From Lingula anatina (taxonomy: Eukaryota; Brachiopoda; Lingulata; Lingulida; Lingulidae), in NCBI RefSeq assembly GCF_001039355.2, contig NW_019773998.1, forward strand, positions 1,210-28,249: DNA of 27,040 bases, given 5' to 3'. The translations under genes were made by a program, and so were the position numbers. Positions 10,351 to 20,007 of the stretch are shown here, in pieces (the stretch's first letter is position 1; the number at the start of each line of letters is the position of its first letter). The notes under the pieces are model-generated. The model was not told the origin of the DNA. It did no database searches and saw nothing but the letters and a program-made list of their open reading frames with translations.

Positions 10351-10689
10351 CCAGTACTTTCAGCGGACTTTGCTAAGAAAGACGTTTATTTAGGAAAATT
10401 ATAGTCTTACATATCGTACCCACGATGTGAAAGATACAATAAATCTGAATGAACTCGGTAGAAACAAGGTGAGGCCAGTGACCATTTTCGTGTCTTTATT
10501 GATATATGAAATTACGCACCATTAAAATGACTTTGACTTATACTCAGTTTCTTTTAATCACCTGTTCTGTTCCTTCATCATCTCTGACATAACCCATTCT
10601 CCATTCATATGCATGCTACACCAATAAAATGAAAATACTGATTTGAGAAAAAAGTATTCACGAAGTAAAAGATTGGACAACTTAAAAAA
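10351..10689. other. 3' flank of the minus-strand IAP locus
   Basis: The frame of the RING exon stays open on the minus strand to a stop at 10558-10560. Conservation with IAP C-termini ends near 10690, so the true or ancestral stop is unclear. Nothing else is recognised here. Confidence 0.4.
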
Positions 10690-10850
10690 GGACGCCGTTA
10701 ACTTTATTTTGTCCTCAATGGTTTGCCTGCAGACGTTACAGTTTTGAAGCCCATCTGCGCATGAGACACACGGCAGCAAGGTGTCTGCACGGCAAAAATA
10801 ATACGACAGCTTCTTGCTCCATACATTTCTTACAGGTGTGCTTCTCTTTC

Positions 10851-10893
<43 letters not shown>

Positions 10894-10918
10894 TTCTCTT
10901 CTTGCAGTGACTCGATTT
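10690..10918 (-). pseudogene. IAP RING exon with a poly-A tract and a frameshift
   Basis: The acceptor TTTTTCTCCAG precedes 10918. The exon reads IESLQEEN, a poly-lysine tract, then KLKEKHTCKKCMEQEAVVLF and PCRHLAA in one frame. It then reads CVSCADGLQNCNVCRQTIED in another. All eight C3HC4 ligands are present, but one extra base near 10771 splits them between frames. The lysine tract comes from 40 consecutive A (plus-strand T at 10853-10892). As given, 40 bases also shift the frame and lead to a stop, whereas 39 would keep it open. Homopolymer length is error-prone, so the first lesion may be technical. The RING would be the E3 ligase domain. This is the last exon of the locus that starts at 13751. 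Confidence 0.72.
10853..10892. repeat. T40 homopolymer inside the RING exon
   Basis: Forty T on the plus strand, read as A on the coding minus strand between EEN and KLKEK. The ancestral exon probably had only about six A here (two lysine codons), judged from the usual IAP coiled linker. Confidence 0.85.
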
Positions 10919-11492
10919 CTGGAGAAAAATTGAAGAATTTTACTTACAGTCAAGTTTATGTATGCTGGATGTTATATCCACAATGGGCACAGGGGTAACA
11001 CTCGTCGTACGCTTAATAAATTCTAACCACAAGCAACTGCTTTGAGATGATTTGCACAATTTTATATTCAAAAAGAGAATATAGACCAATGATACGAATG
11101 AACTGAAATAATCGAGAGTTGGCTTATCTGAAACAAAATAATTACTTGCCGTCTGGGCTTTGTATTTGCACCTGTACCTGAGGGGGGCTATATCCAATAA
11201 AAAAAAATTAAATATGAGAAAGGATAATGAAAAAATTATGACCAGTGGAAAAGAAGATGCTGCCAGAGGCAGTAAGTGACAGTTGCTGCCAGCAAAGTAA
11301 GCACCAACAGATGGTCCAGTGACCATATATACATGTACATGAACAAAGTGTACACGTTACTCAAGTTTCACATACTCCTACAGTAACGTTCAATTCAGTG
11401 TTGCTTTGATAAAAAAAAATATATATGTAACTGCTAAATAATTTGTTGTTACTATCTTCGTCATATAAAATGATGCGATTAACTGTGTTTAC
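10919..11492 (-). other. intron region; linker exon not resolved
   Basis: By analogy with the intact gene, one phase 0 to phase 1 linker exon is expected here. A candidate reads RTTSVTPVPIVDITSSIHKL and ends at a strong donor (T|GTAAGT). Joining its last T to the RING exon (AA) gives TAA, a stop. Either this is not the exon or it is another lesion. Confidence 0.3.
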
Positions 11493-11668
11493 CGTGTTGT
11501 TTGGCGAATGATGTTTCTTTGTCCTTTGTATAAATGCGTCCCCCTTGCACTGGCGAACAAAGCCACAACGTGGGTAAGTAAGCGCATGCTCGACCCACGG
11601 ATCCTGTTTAGGGTCCAAATGGCCCAATCCTCCGTCACAGTAGCAATACCTCACGTCGTTACTAGTGC
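11493..11668 (-). CDS. IAP exon: second half of a BIR domain
   Basis: The acceptor ATCAG precedes 11668 and the donor G|GTAAAC follows 11493. The phase is 1 in and 0 out, as in the matching exon of the intact gene (25797-25981). It encodes DVRYCYCDGGLGHLDPKQDP then WVEHALTYPRCGFV, giving C-x2-C and H-x6-C with 16 residues between, the canonical BIR zinc spacing. The usual tryptophan after C-x2-C is replaced by histidine. The exon itself is undamaged. It completes the half-domain encoded at 12701-12844. Confidence 0.78.
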
Positions 11669-12700
11669 CTGATATCAGCAAATATGAAAATTAAGTTATA
11701 CCGTTGCATTCCATAACTTCATTCCCCTTTATCGTACTACTGCTGAACAAATCAACATTACAAATACTCACAACAATTCAATTTATAGTTAATATATACT
11801 AGTACGTGTCTCATTAAATAACCCCAAAAGACTGATGTGCACTTATTTCGTTAGACACTGCATCTATGGTAGTATTGTTATAAAATGGGGTGTGGAACCC
11901 GGTTTCAAAACTGAACATCAAAACTCGGCATTTTGACTAAATGTTCCGTTCCTTAGTTTACTAAAATTCTTCCTGGCTGGCTTGTGTATCATAAATAATG
12001 TAAAAGGCCCTTTACTCTGTTTTATCTGTCTAAATTTTAACAACAAACTAGATATTTAATTTGCCTCGGGTTTTGCCTAAAACTGCTGTTTTACAGTCAG
12101 CAAAACGAAAACAAACCTCAGTTAATACCTGTAGGACTATAAGCAAAAAACATATAGCTTCCTCGTATATATTAACTTAAACCAAAACAGCTTAAAGCAA
12201 TAATAACTCTTCGTTTTGGCCAAAAAATGAATTTTCCTGGAGTAAACAACAATTTTCCCATACTTACCAATTGTTAATGAATCCATTTTTACATTCAAAG
12301 TTAGTCCCTGGTTTTTTTCTAAAAAGTTTGGTTTTTTGTTAAAATCTCTTAAGAGATTTTAACAGAGTATAGACATCAATGGAGGTCACGTGGTCTAAAG
12401 ACAAGTTCAGATATCAGAATAAAAGCTATAACTGATGTTTTTGTGGTAAAACAGAATATATTATATTTCTATGAGTTATTCACAAGGTTTTTATTGTGAA
12501 ATATAGATCTCATACAAAGAGTTATTATCCCTTTAACTACCCTTCTTGTCACGTAATATTTAAGATATCTCTGTGGTTAGGTAAGCTTTAAGTACAATTT
12601 TTAATGGAAATGATTAAACAAATACTTACAGGTAATTAAATACTGTACTGGTACGTATAAATTTAATTTCAATATGTGTGTAAATGTCATGTATAAATAC
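11669..12700 (-). other. intron splitting the BIR domain
   Basis: AT-rich and non-coding. It contains a perfect palindrome at 12337-12364. Confidence 0.6.
12337..12364. repeat. 28-bp perfect palindrome
   Basis: The left half TGTTAAAATCTCTT is followed immediately by its exact reverse complement. It sits in the intron of the minus-strand IAP locus and has no loop. Confidence 0.85.
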
Positions 12701-12844
12701 CAATGTGATAGAACCCTGCGTCGGCAAGAGTGTCTGGACGCAGATTACAAGATGTCGGCGAGTTAACAAAGGACCGAACCCTGTCGTCTGCGGTGAAAAA
12801 CTCCTTGTGTCTGGGTCCGTCTTGATTGTGTCCAGCTGTGGCAT
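12701..12844 (-). CDS. IAP exon: first half of a BIR domain
   Basis: The acceptor ATTAG precedes 12844 and the donor G|GTATTT follows 12701. It starts with two bases of a split codon and ends in phase 1, as do 468-623 and 969-1085. It encodes a linker with GPRHKEFF, then RVRSF and DTLADAGFYHIG, the N-terminal half of a BIR. Its partner exon is 11493-11668. Copies A and B near the left edge are paralogues of this exon. The intron position inside the BIR is the same as in BIR3 of the intact gene at 25299/25797. Confidence 0.78.
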
Positions 12845-13146
12845 CTAATGGAAAAGAACATAAATTTTGAATATCATTTTCATAAGTAAATCACATTTCA
12901 ATTCATGGGATTTCCGCCATCACCTGTACACTACTGTTGTATCTATACTACTTAATAAATATTTAACTGTTAGATTTATTATATTGCTTATGTTAAAAGC
13001 CTTTGACAATAAAAAAATTGACAATAGATTGATAGCCAATGCTTACTTTCTAACCCTGTCATGTTTCTTCCCACAGCTTGACCCTGTGATTCTGAAACAT
13101 CAAGAGGTAGTGGCTGCGACGCTTGGCACTTCCTGAGGGACGTTCC

Positions 13147-13189
13147 CAACTTCAGTTCCACAAAGTAATGGGCAAGACGGATTGTTCAC
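13147..13189 (-). pseudogene. remnant of the second half of BIR1
   Basis: After an acceptor-like TTTATTTTAG, the text NNPSCPLLCGTEVG matches YPHCPLVRGTDTG at 1490-1530, which is the end of a BIR. The homologous copy there ends at a donor GTAATG; here that place reads GGAACG, so the donor GT is lost. The frame also does not fit the phase-1 end of the preceding exon, and the BIR histidine is missing. This breaks BIR1 of the locus. Confidence 0.45.
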
Positions 13190-13453
13190 CTAAAATAAAC
13201 GTGAAAAGTATTCGTAAGTGCTTTAAATATAATTCTAATGTTCTTGAATGTTTTGCTCAAATCAGCATTTAGTTGACAAAGCGATTTTTCAAGCAGATTT
13301 GTCATTTCAATGTTACATCTAACTTTGGAGGGTGCCTTTGACAAGTTCTTGGATATTCACATCCTATGTGTTAGATACAATGTTGATAACTCCTCTTTGC
13401 GCAGAATACACGGGGATTGAATTGTGTTAGTGCAAAGATAACATGAACCCTAC

Positions 13454-13751
13454 CTTGTTCCCAATCCCTTAGTACCAATCCACAGAAGGCACACTGTACC
13501 CGGTCCCCCGTGCCTATATAGTAGAAACCAGCTCTTGCCAAGTCTCTGGGTCGAACACTTGCTCTACTGGGCCAGTTGCCGTTGGTGAATGTGTCCATTC
13601 GGTTAGATTCGATCCTCATATTTTCGTTGAGGGTGCGGGTGGCTATGTTCTCTGTGGAGCGGGCACCATTGATCCCAGCGTAATCCACCGTCTGATATTC
13701 CATATGGAGTTCAAACTTCACAATATAGGCCTTCGAACACCAGTTTTCCAT
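13454..13751 (-). CDS. IAP first coding exon with most of a BIR domain
   Basis: Starts at ATG 13751 and ends at the donor G|GTAGGG, phase 1. About 45 N-terminal residues of no known domain are followed by RMDTFTNGNWP, LARAGFYYIG and DRVQCAFCGLVLRDWEQ. That is a BIR up to and including C-x2-C and the following tryptophan. The BIR is not split at the mid-domain point used downstream, as in BIR1 and BIR2 of the intact gene. The exon is undamaged and its BIR core is the most canonical of the minus-strand set. The next exon (13147-13189) is damaged. If the locus is expressed it may make only a truncated protein. Confidence 0.75.
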
Positions 13752-13779
13752 TGACGCCGATAATATGTCTGGCGCCCAA

Positions 13780-13797
13780 GGGGAGGGGGGGGGGGGG
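13780..13797. repeat. poly-G run
   Basis: Four G, one A, then thirteen G, just upstream of the minus-strand IAP start codon. Confidence 0.8.
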
Positions 13798-13898
13798 CTT
13801 TGCCGTTACTACCCCTATTATGTGCCATCGGTGACTGCTGGAATTAACGGAACATTTGTTTGTGTCATTCATGCTATCAACAAATGATGATACTTATA

Positions 13899-14601
13899 CC
13901 CCCATCACACTACAGGCGGAATGAGCAAGAATGCCGTCGCAAAGACAATTCTTTGTGCGTTCCTGGATATTCGAAGAGCATTCTAAAAATTCCAAGTGTG
14001 TTCCAACATTTTACCCATTTTTCTGGCCGGCCTGAATGTTTTGCTCATTAAAAAAAAAAAAAAAAAAACTTTCGAAGTGCATTCCAAGTGGAAAATTATC
14101 GAAGGGCATTTGAATTGGAGGCCTATTCTAACTGCGTTATGACTTTATTCTAAATATTCTCACGGCATTCCCACAACATTCGAAACATTCTGATCACATT
14201 CGAGGGAGAAACGAAATGGCAAGACACTTCAAATCCTGCGAGAATGAGCCAGAATGCAACTCGAATGCATCTCGATCCTATTTCAGCCAGCAAACGAAAT
14301 ACACTCGTACGGCATTCGAAGTGTATTCTAAATATTCTGACTGCATTCTGAGAGCATCATTGATATTCTTAGTTTTCCAACTATATTCAAGTTGCATTTG
14401 AGAGTTAATACAACTGAAATGTGCACGAATCATACCAGGTGGATTCAAGCGCATTCTGAGTATTCCATGCAGCGGCATTCTTACAAGAATATAGGTCAAT
14501 TTGAAATTTCTCCCCGAGTGTATATATTACAAATGTTTTTAATTTAGTTATTCCGGATGTTTCTTCTTGATTCTTCCTGATTCCTAATAAGTGTGACGGG
14601 G
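13899..14601. repeat. MITE-like element with phased ATTC boxes
   Basis: The left end CCCCCATCACACT and the right end AGTGTGACGGGGA are inverted. Inside, ATTC boxes recur at steps of 11 and 9 bp: around 14155-14205 the steps are 11, 11, 9, 11; around 14310-14355 they are 11, 9, 11. GAAT boxes on the other orientation (around 13920 and 14245-14270) step by 10-11 bp. An A run lies at about 14050-14068. There is no coding capacity. I see no clear target-site duplication. Confidence 0.6.
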
Positions 14602-14867
14602 ACTCTAGAATCAATTAAAATATTATAATGATGTACTCGTGTATGTATGACCAATCTAGGGTTGTAAAAATCAACATCACAAAAACGTGCCCCAGATTTT
14701 ACTTAAATTCCAGTCATATTTTGGTTCCTTTACGACGTAATAATGCCAGATTAAGACGTCATAACGTCTACATAGCCTACAAAGCTCACGTTCAAAACAG
14801 AAAACAGTTTTGCAGGGTCGTTGAGGCTTCCCTAAAGTTGCTTAACTAGACTCTATCATTTGTATAG

Positions 14868-14869
<2 letters not shown>

Positions 14870-14935
<66 letters not shown>
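14870..14935. repeat. (TA)n microsatellite
   Basis: About 33 TA units. Confidence 0.95.
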
Positions 14936-14937
<2 letters not shown>

Positions 14938-15239
14938 TAATACTTTGGATGAATTTATTTAGAAAACTAATTGACAAACCCTTCTTACCACTGACAAGAG
15001 TGCTGCGTCAACATTGGGTCAGGGTTAAAAGCCAGAAATCCAGAAATCTTCATCAAATAATTTTGATTAAAAAAAAAAAAAACGTCGAGTCTCGAGATTT
15101 TCTAAGTTTACATTGAAGAGCACAAATTAAAATATAACCTAAATGAGATACAATGTACATATTGACATCAACAATGGTCACCAAACAATTTTAGATATTA
15201 AATATAAATCTCAGTCTAAATGACGGACTATTTCTATAT
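14936..15239. other. no feature seen
   Basis: AT-rich sequence with an A run near 15070. There is no gene or matched repeat. Confidence 0.4.
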
Positions 15240-15259
15240 AAATTAACTGGTTTTGCTTG

Positions 15260-16000
15260 CTGAAGGTCACTTCTTGGCTTAATGCCTGTATGCACTGAAA
15301 AGAAAATTAATAATCAGACTTTTTTTCCTCTGCGTCTGCTTATGTGAACATATACCTTACCTGAGTATCGTAATTCGTACGAGTTAGCCTGGCGATTCCC
15401 TTCCATTTGTTTACCCATGTGCATTATTTTCTAACACGACTGACACTAATACCGCCATACCCCTCTAGGTGTGACACAGCCTATAGCTCGTGCGGTGTTA
15501 AACAGGTGTGTTAGTTTTCACCTGTGGTATATTAGGGGGGATCAGGGTGTTCCAAATGGCATTTTTCCCCTCAAAAACACCAAACATTTCGGGGTTCTTT
15601 AACAGGTCCTGAACCCAGCCCAAACGCAAGGGTCGGTTTCGTAGCCAAGGCCTGTCATTTCTAAAAAAATAAAAATAAAAAAATGCCCCCGCCTTCGAGC
15701 AATCCTTGATCCGCCCCTGATATTGGTATTTAAAACAGTGATTATAAATAAATATTAGATTTAAAATATTAATCTGAGTATATTATTGGTGAAGGTCAAT
15801 ACTTGGCTAACGCGCACTCGTACGAGTGGGCCTGGCGATTCCCTTCCATTTCCTTACGTAAGTGCAATATTTTCTCACACGACACTCATGTCCCTCTAGG
15901 TGTCACACAGTCTGTAGCTTGTTTGGTGTTAAACAGACGCGGAAGGAACCTGAGCAGTTTTCACCTGCATACTAAGATACACCCACGGAAGGACTGCACT
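15260..16000. repeat. duplicated block, two diverged direct copies
   Basis: About 15375-15540 and 15805-15975 share GCCTGGCGATTCCCTTCCAT, CCCTCTAGGTGT.ACACAG, GGTGTTAAACAG and TTTTCACCTG, offset near 430 bp. Between them (15530-15720) lies a separate G/C-rich insert ending in GATCCGCCCCTGA, whose reverse complement resembles hAT termini (CAGGGGCGGATC). The left end of that insert (AGGGGGGATCAGGG) is a weaker match. Confidence 0.55.
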
Positions 16001-16089
16001 TTTCAATAAGCTTGTTTATGATGCTTGGTTATCCCCTTTTTTGTGAAAATTCCCAAACCTGTTTTAGTTTCCAATGGCTATTATGTTCT

Positions 16090-16260
16090 CAATGTGCAGG
16101 ACAGAAAGGGGATTTTTTTTCTATACATAGGACAGGAGAATTTATTGTGGGGGTCTGGGATTTTTCTGACAGTTTGCCCTGCTTGTATACAAATATATAT
16201 ATAGTCGCCGAACACAAAAGAGGGGATTTTTCTGACAGTATATCAATATGAACATTTGAT
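16090..16260. repeat. dispersed copies of the GGGGATTTTTCTGACAGT block
   Basis: Three related pieces lie at about 16108, 16157 and 16220. The last is flanked by ATATATATAGTCGCCGAACAC, matching the array at 8816-10350. An inverted copy is at 17497-17530. Confidence 0.6.
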
Positions 16261-16969
16261 TCTGTGTTATCGTTATCCACTGGGCCAGCACAATGTCAGC
16301 ATGACATCACGTCTATATATATATATCTGACCTCAGTTACTGCGTTTTACGTACACATGAACCTAGTAATTTTATCACTTTGCAATCACTATTTTTGGGT
16401 CTAAGCAGTATGGCAGAGGCCTAATCCCAATCCAGTTTACGTACTAACCAGCCTATACTATATCCGAATTAAGTCTTTGCATTATTAACCTCATAATGGA
16501 CATGTTAATTGGTCAAGTAGTTTACAGGTGAGCTGCCAGATTGTTTGTATGACATGTGTAGTTAAATAGGGGATGTCATAGATCAAGACATATAGATTAT
16601 ACTTACAGGTGTGACAAATGAAATATAGTTGTATTCATCTGAGGGTCATTTCTGAAGGGCACTGCATAAATATTTAAAGGGAAAGCATTCTAATTAATAA
16701 TTTTAATACAGTGCAATAGGATCAATCAAAATAATTTGATTAAAATATCTACTAAAGGAATGTTAATCAAATATGTAACAGTGAAAGATAGCAATGTTTC
16801 GCTTGTATAAATCTTTTAATAACCGGTCCCTTTTTTCTACTTTCACTTTGCACCCAGGCTGTGTTTTAACGTGGAAATTTTAAAAAATCTCGAATTTCAA
16901 TGATCAACCACCTACTGCCTTAATCTTTTCCTTCGGCCCTTTGAATTAACGAACTTTTTTTTAATACAG
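16261..16969. other. no feature seen
   Basis: AT-rich sequence without a supported gene or a repeat shared within the window. Confidence 0.4.
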
Positions 16970-17063
16970 ATATCAAAACCACTAGCCTGCAAATAAATAC
17001 GTCCAAGTTCTCCATCCATATACGGCGATATCTGTCCGATAGACATCAGCAGACTGTTGCCTG
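16970..17063 (+). other. possible orphan exon
   Basis: It is bounded by a pyrimidine-rich acceptor (TTTTTTTTAATACAG) and a consensus donor (CTG|GTGAGT). One frame is open and includes KFSIHIRRYLSDRHQQTVA. No domain is recognised. It could be an upstream exon of the integrase gene at 18307, but a direct join to 18307 would create a stop. Confidence 0.28.
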
Positions 17064-17496
17064 GTGAGTACTGTAGATGTTAAGTGTTTATTTAAATCGA
17101 ACAGTTTAATACGATAGTTAATGTATACTAGCACAGGCGACCACTGTTGTTGTTTTCATTTATCCTCATCTTAAGATAAATGCCCTTTCATTCCTGAGGA
17201 TTATTATTATTATTGTTTTAATGTTTGACTTTTTCGGTAAGAAGGAATTCTTGTTTTCTCCCAGTTGACAGCATTAGGCTGTTAGGCCGACTACTCGTTT
17301 GTTGGGTATACTGTATGTACAGTATGTCCGCGAGCCAGCACTAGGTCTATTCGATGTATGTTGTGCATACTAGCAGACTTATAACAAATAAGGAACAGAT
17401 GTTAAATCCCACTGAATGGTTTATAGCCAATATAAACATGCTATATTTCACGTCTCAGTAGACATCGATAACACAGCATTAGGCACTAATGTTGAC
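17064..17496. other. no feature seen
   Basis: No supported gene. Short (TTA)n text lies near 17201-17212. Confidence 0.4.
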
Positions 17497-17576
17497 ATAC
17501 TATCAGAAAAATCCCCCCTTTTGTGTTAGACGGCTATGAATAGTATTTCCGAACGCACAGCTGACTTAGGTGCATT

Positions 17577-17630
17577 AAGCCTGTGTACCAATTACGTGTT
17601 GGACGCACGGTTTTTTAGGTTCCTTGCATC
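17577..17630. repeat. partial repeat arm shared with 22376-22468
   Basis: It contains ACCAATTACGTGTTGGACGC and GGTTCCTTGCATCC, matching the arm at 22382-22400 and 22453-22466 where a T51 run separates the two pieces. It abuts the GGA-N7-TCC element. Confidence 0.6.
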
Positions 17631-17996
17631 CGGTGTGAACGGAATGCAGGTCCGCTTGGAACCTACGGACCACCGTTCCTTAAGCCCCCTTTACACTGGA
17701 CGGCGTCATTTCTACGTCCTTTGGTACGGGCCCGTTTGAGAGTAAAAAAAATAAGAAAAATTTACGTGCCGAGAACTGGCCGATTATTAAGTATTTATTC
17801 TGCAACCAAAGCAATGCTTGTTCCTCCTTATTACGACCACAGCGATGCCAGTTTCATCTATATCACAAAGGACGCAGAAAGGACGTCGTCCAGTGTAAAG
17901 GGGGTTTTAGGAACAGTAGTCCTAATTGGACCTGTATTCCTGATATAAATATGGATAGGACTTCTATTCCTGGCAAACCTGCATTCCGTTTACTGG
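17631..17996. repeat. MITE-like element of GGA-N7-TCC modules (copy 2)
   Basis: The outer ends are inverted: left GGTGTGAACGGAATGCAGGT, right ACCTGCATTCCGTTTACTGG. Five exact 13-bp GGA-N7-TCC units are present. Within it, 17685-17702 (CCCCCTTTACACTGGACG) and 17887-17904 are a perfect 18-bp inverted repeat, and the symmetry continues outward imperfectly. The whole is a long imperfect palindrome, possibly a nested pair of elements. Confidence 0.72.
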
Positions 17997-18117
17997 AGGT
18001 CCGCCCTATATTTATGTTCGTCCCTTTATATTACTACTAGGTGAAGACCATTGACATGAATAGTATGCTTAAGTGAGCATATACAATTACTCCGTAAAAT
18101 CGTTGGTTTGCAGGTTC

Positions 18118-18215
18118 ATCTCCCTGGTGTAGTGATTAGGCAGTGTAACAATGTGCGTCCATAACAGTATCTTAGAGTAATCTGATGGGAGTTCGAATCC
18201 CTCTAAAACTGAAGT
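18118..18215 (+). repeat. tRNA-like SINE relic
   Basis: TCCCTGGTGTAGTGATTAGGC resembles the 5' part and A box of a tRNA. AGTTCGAATCC about 55 bp on matches a B box with one change, inside a short T-arm stem. The spacing is too long for a normal tRNA and no acceptor stem closes. Confidence 0.42.
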
Positions 18216-18637
18216 TGCGTTTTTAACTTTTGCGTGATTTTTATGCCTTTGTCATGTTTGCTGGTCATTTTACTTTGTCACGTCGGATAATTTTGATTGG
18301 TTACAGATGTCACGCGCTTTCTTGCACTACTTTACATACGCTCACATTCTTTTTCCACACCCTCACTTGACATTGGATATGGAAGGGACGAGCAGCACCC
18401 GTGCTAGACCCAACATAGAGGTTATATTTCAGTATCTCCAAGAGGGCACATACCCGATAGGCACAACACCGACCCAGAAAAGAGTAAATCGAAGAACTAG
18501 CAAGTCGAATTATAAAGTAAGCTTTCATTTACAGTTAATTTTCATAATGTTCAAAATAAAAATTATTTTCGTTGACAGAGGCCATTTTAGCTTACACACA
18601 GACATTCATTCCCGGGAATGACCTATGCTCCTGGAAT

Positions 18638-18738
18638 AAGTGCCTGGGGGACTACAACTTCTGGTATTTAAGGTCCGGGGGGCTACAATTTTTGGGATTT
18701 TAGGTCCGGGGGAGTACTATCTCTAGGATTTTGAGTCC
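18638..18738. repeat. three tandem units of about 40 bp
   Basis: Diverged units each contain GG-GG-CTACAA or GAGTACTAT, then TGG.ATTT and GGTCCGGGGG. They lie in an intron of the integrase relic. Confidence 0.65.
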
Positions 18739-19844
18739 GAAATTATTGATTTATATAAATAACTAGCATAATACTAACTTCATGTCATATGTCATTGAAA
18801 AGTAATATTTCCGCTGAAGCTCATACAGAGTGAGTTGTTAACTAAACAATCATGATCAAGTGTTCTTTTTTTTCAGTTTTGGATTTCCCAGGGAAATGTT
18901 AACTGACCAGGGAAGGGAGTTTAACAACAATTTGTTACATGCCATATCCACACCCCTCCAAATTTAAACACAAGAGAACCACAGCTTACCATCCCCAATG
19001 CAATGGTATAGGCCTACATGTCTGTAATGCCGTATATTGTCACTCATTTTAGCCCACAGTTTAGTTAAGGATTAGATTGGCTATTTAATATAATATAAAT
19101 ACTATATCATATTATACAACTCATCAGTTTGGTGAAATGAGTACATATTATTCTTTAATATTTATATATTGGATGAATTTTAAGATTAATCCTTTTTTCC
19201 AGAACGTTTTAACAAACCCTTAAGGACATACTGTTAAAGTACCAGGATGATCACCACTGGGACGGAGTTTTGGGGGGTGTTGTCTTTGCGTATAATACGG
19301 CCTTCCATGCATCGTCTGGTTTTTTTTCCTTTTTATCTGATGTTTGGAAGGTAAAGAGGAATATAAACTTTCTTCACCATAAATATTGAATTCTTTGACG
19401 TTTTATTTCAAAATTTTAAATATTATTTTCCACTCATTTTCTTTAGTGATGTAAGTAATGTTGAACAATGTCGTATTTTTATTATAGGTTATCTCGGATG
19501 GATATAATAAATAAAATTTAAGGAATGGGTAACTGTACATAAAATTAAATTTTATTTTGTCTTTAAAGAACCTGTGCTACCAACAGACGTGTGTATTAGT
19601 GATGGAGAAGAGTGTGACGAAGGCGTGCCAGGGCCCAGTAGCATAAATATGCCGACTGTATCTGAGTGCCAAAAAGAAGTGGAAACAAGAGTAAAGACGA
19701 TGAACAAAACAGTGGGAGAGGCAGCATTAAGAAACATCAGAAAGGCACAACAAGAGCAAAAAAGCGATATGATGCTCGCCATGCGACAGATGAGGTAATA
19801 CATTTCAATGAGTCATCACTGCTTTTATTATTTTTTTTTTGAAA

Positions 19845-19848
<4 letters not shown>

Positions 19849-19922
<74 letters not shown>
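19849..19922. repeat. (AT)n microsatellite
   Basis: About 37 AT units in an intron of the integrase relic. Confidence 0.95.
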
Positions 19923-19925
<3 letters not shown>

Positions 19926-20007
19926 CAATAATACGACCGTTGTAAGTACACCGTTTGCCTGATATATAATCAATAATACGACCGTTGTAAGTACACCGTT
20001 TGCCTGA
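19921..20007. repeat. 45-bp tandem duplication
   Basis: AATCAATAATACGACCGTTG and the following text to TTTGCCTGA occur twice without a mismatch at a 45-bp period, directly after the (AT)n tract. This suggests slippage or an assembly effect. Confidence 0.85.

Larger units (their letters stand above)
10690..13751 (-). pseudogene. IAP (BIR-BIR-RING) locus, probably disabled
   Basis: The exons in transcript order are 13751-13454, 13189-13147 (damaged), 12844-12701, 11668-11493, an unresolved linker and 10918 to about 10690. The order BIR, split BIR, coiled linker and RING, together with the intron phases, parallels the intact gene on the other strand. Lesions are a lost donor and phase mismatch in BIR1, a one-base insertion in the RING and an out-of-frame A40. 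Three exons remain clean, so the loss is recent or some lesions are assembly errors. A working product would be a cytoplasmic E3 ligase of the IAP family. Confidence 0.65.

Noticed and set aside
13899-14601. ATTC array as a CRISPR-like or simple tandem repeat
   Set aside because: The boxes are 4 bp and the intervals of 5-7 bp vary in sequence. There is no long identical repeat, and the host is a eukaryote.
15530-15725. Complete hAT element
   Set aside because: Only the right end resembles a hAT terminus. The left end is imperfect and no 8-bp target duplication is seen.
18118-18215. A functional tRNA gene
   Set aside because: The A-box and B-box text are present, but no closed acceptor stem or normal anticodon arm can be drawn and the spacing is too long.
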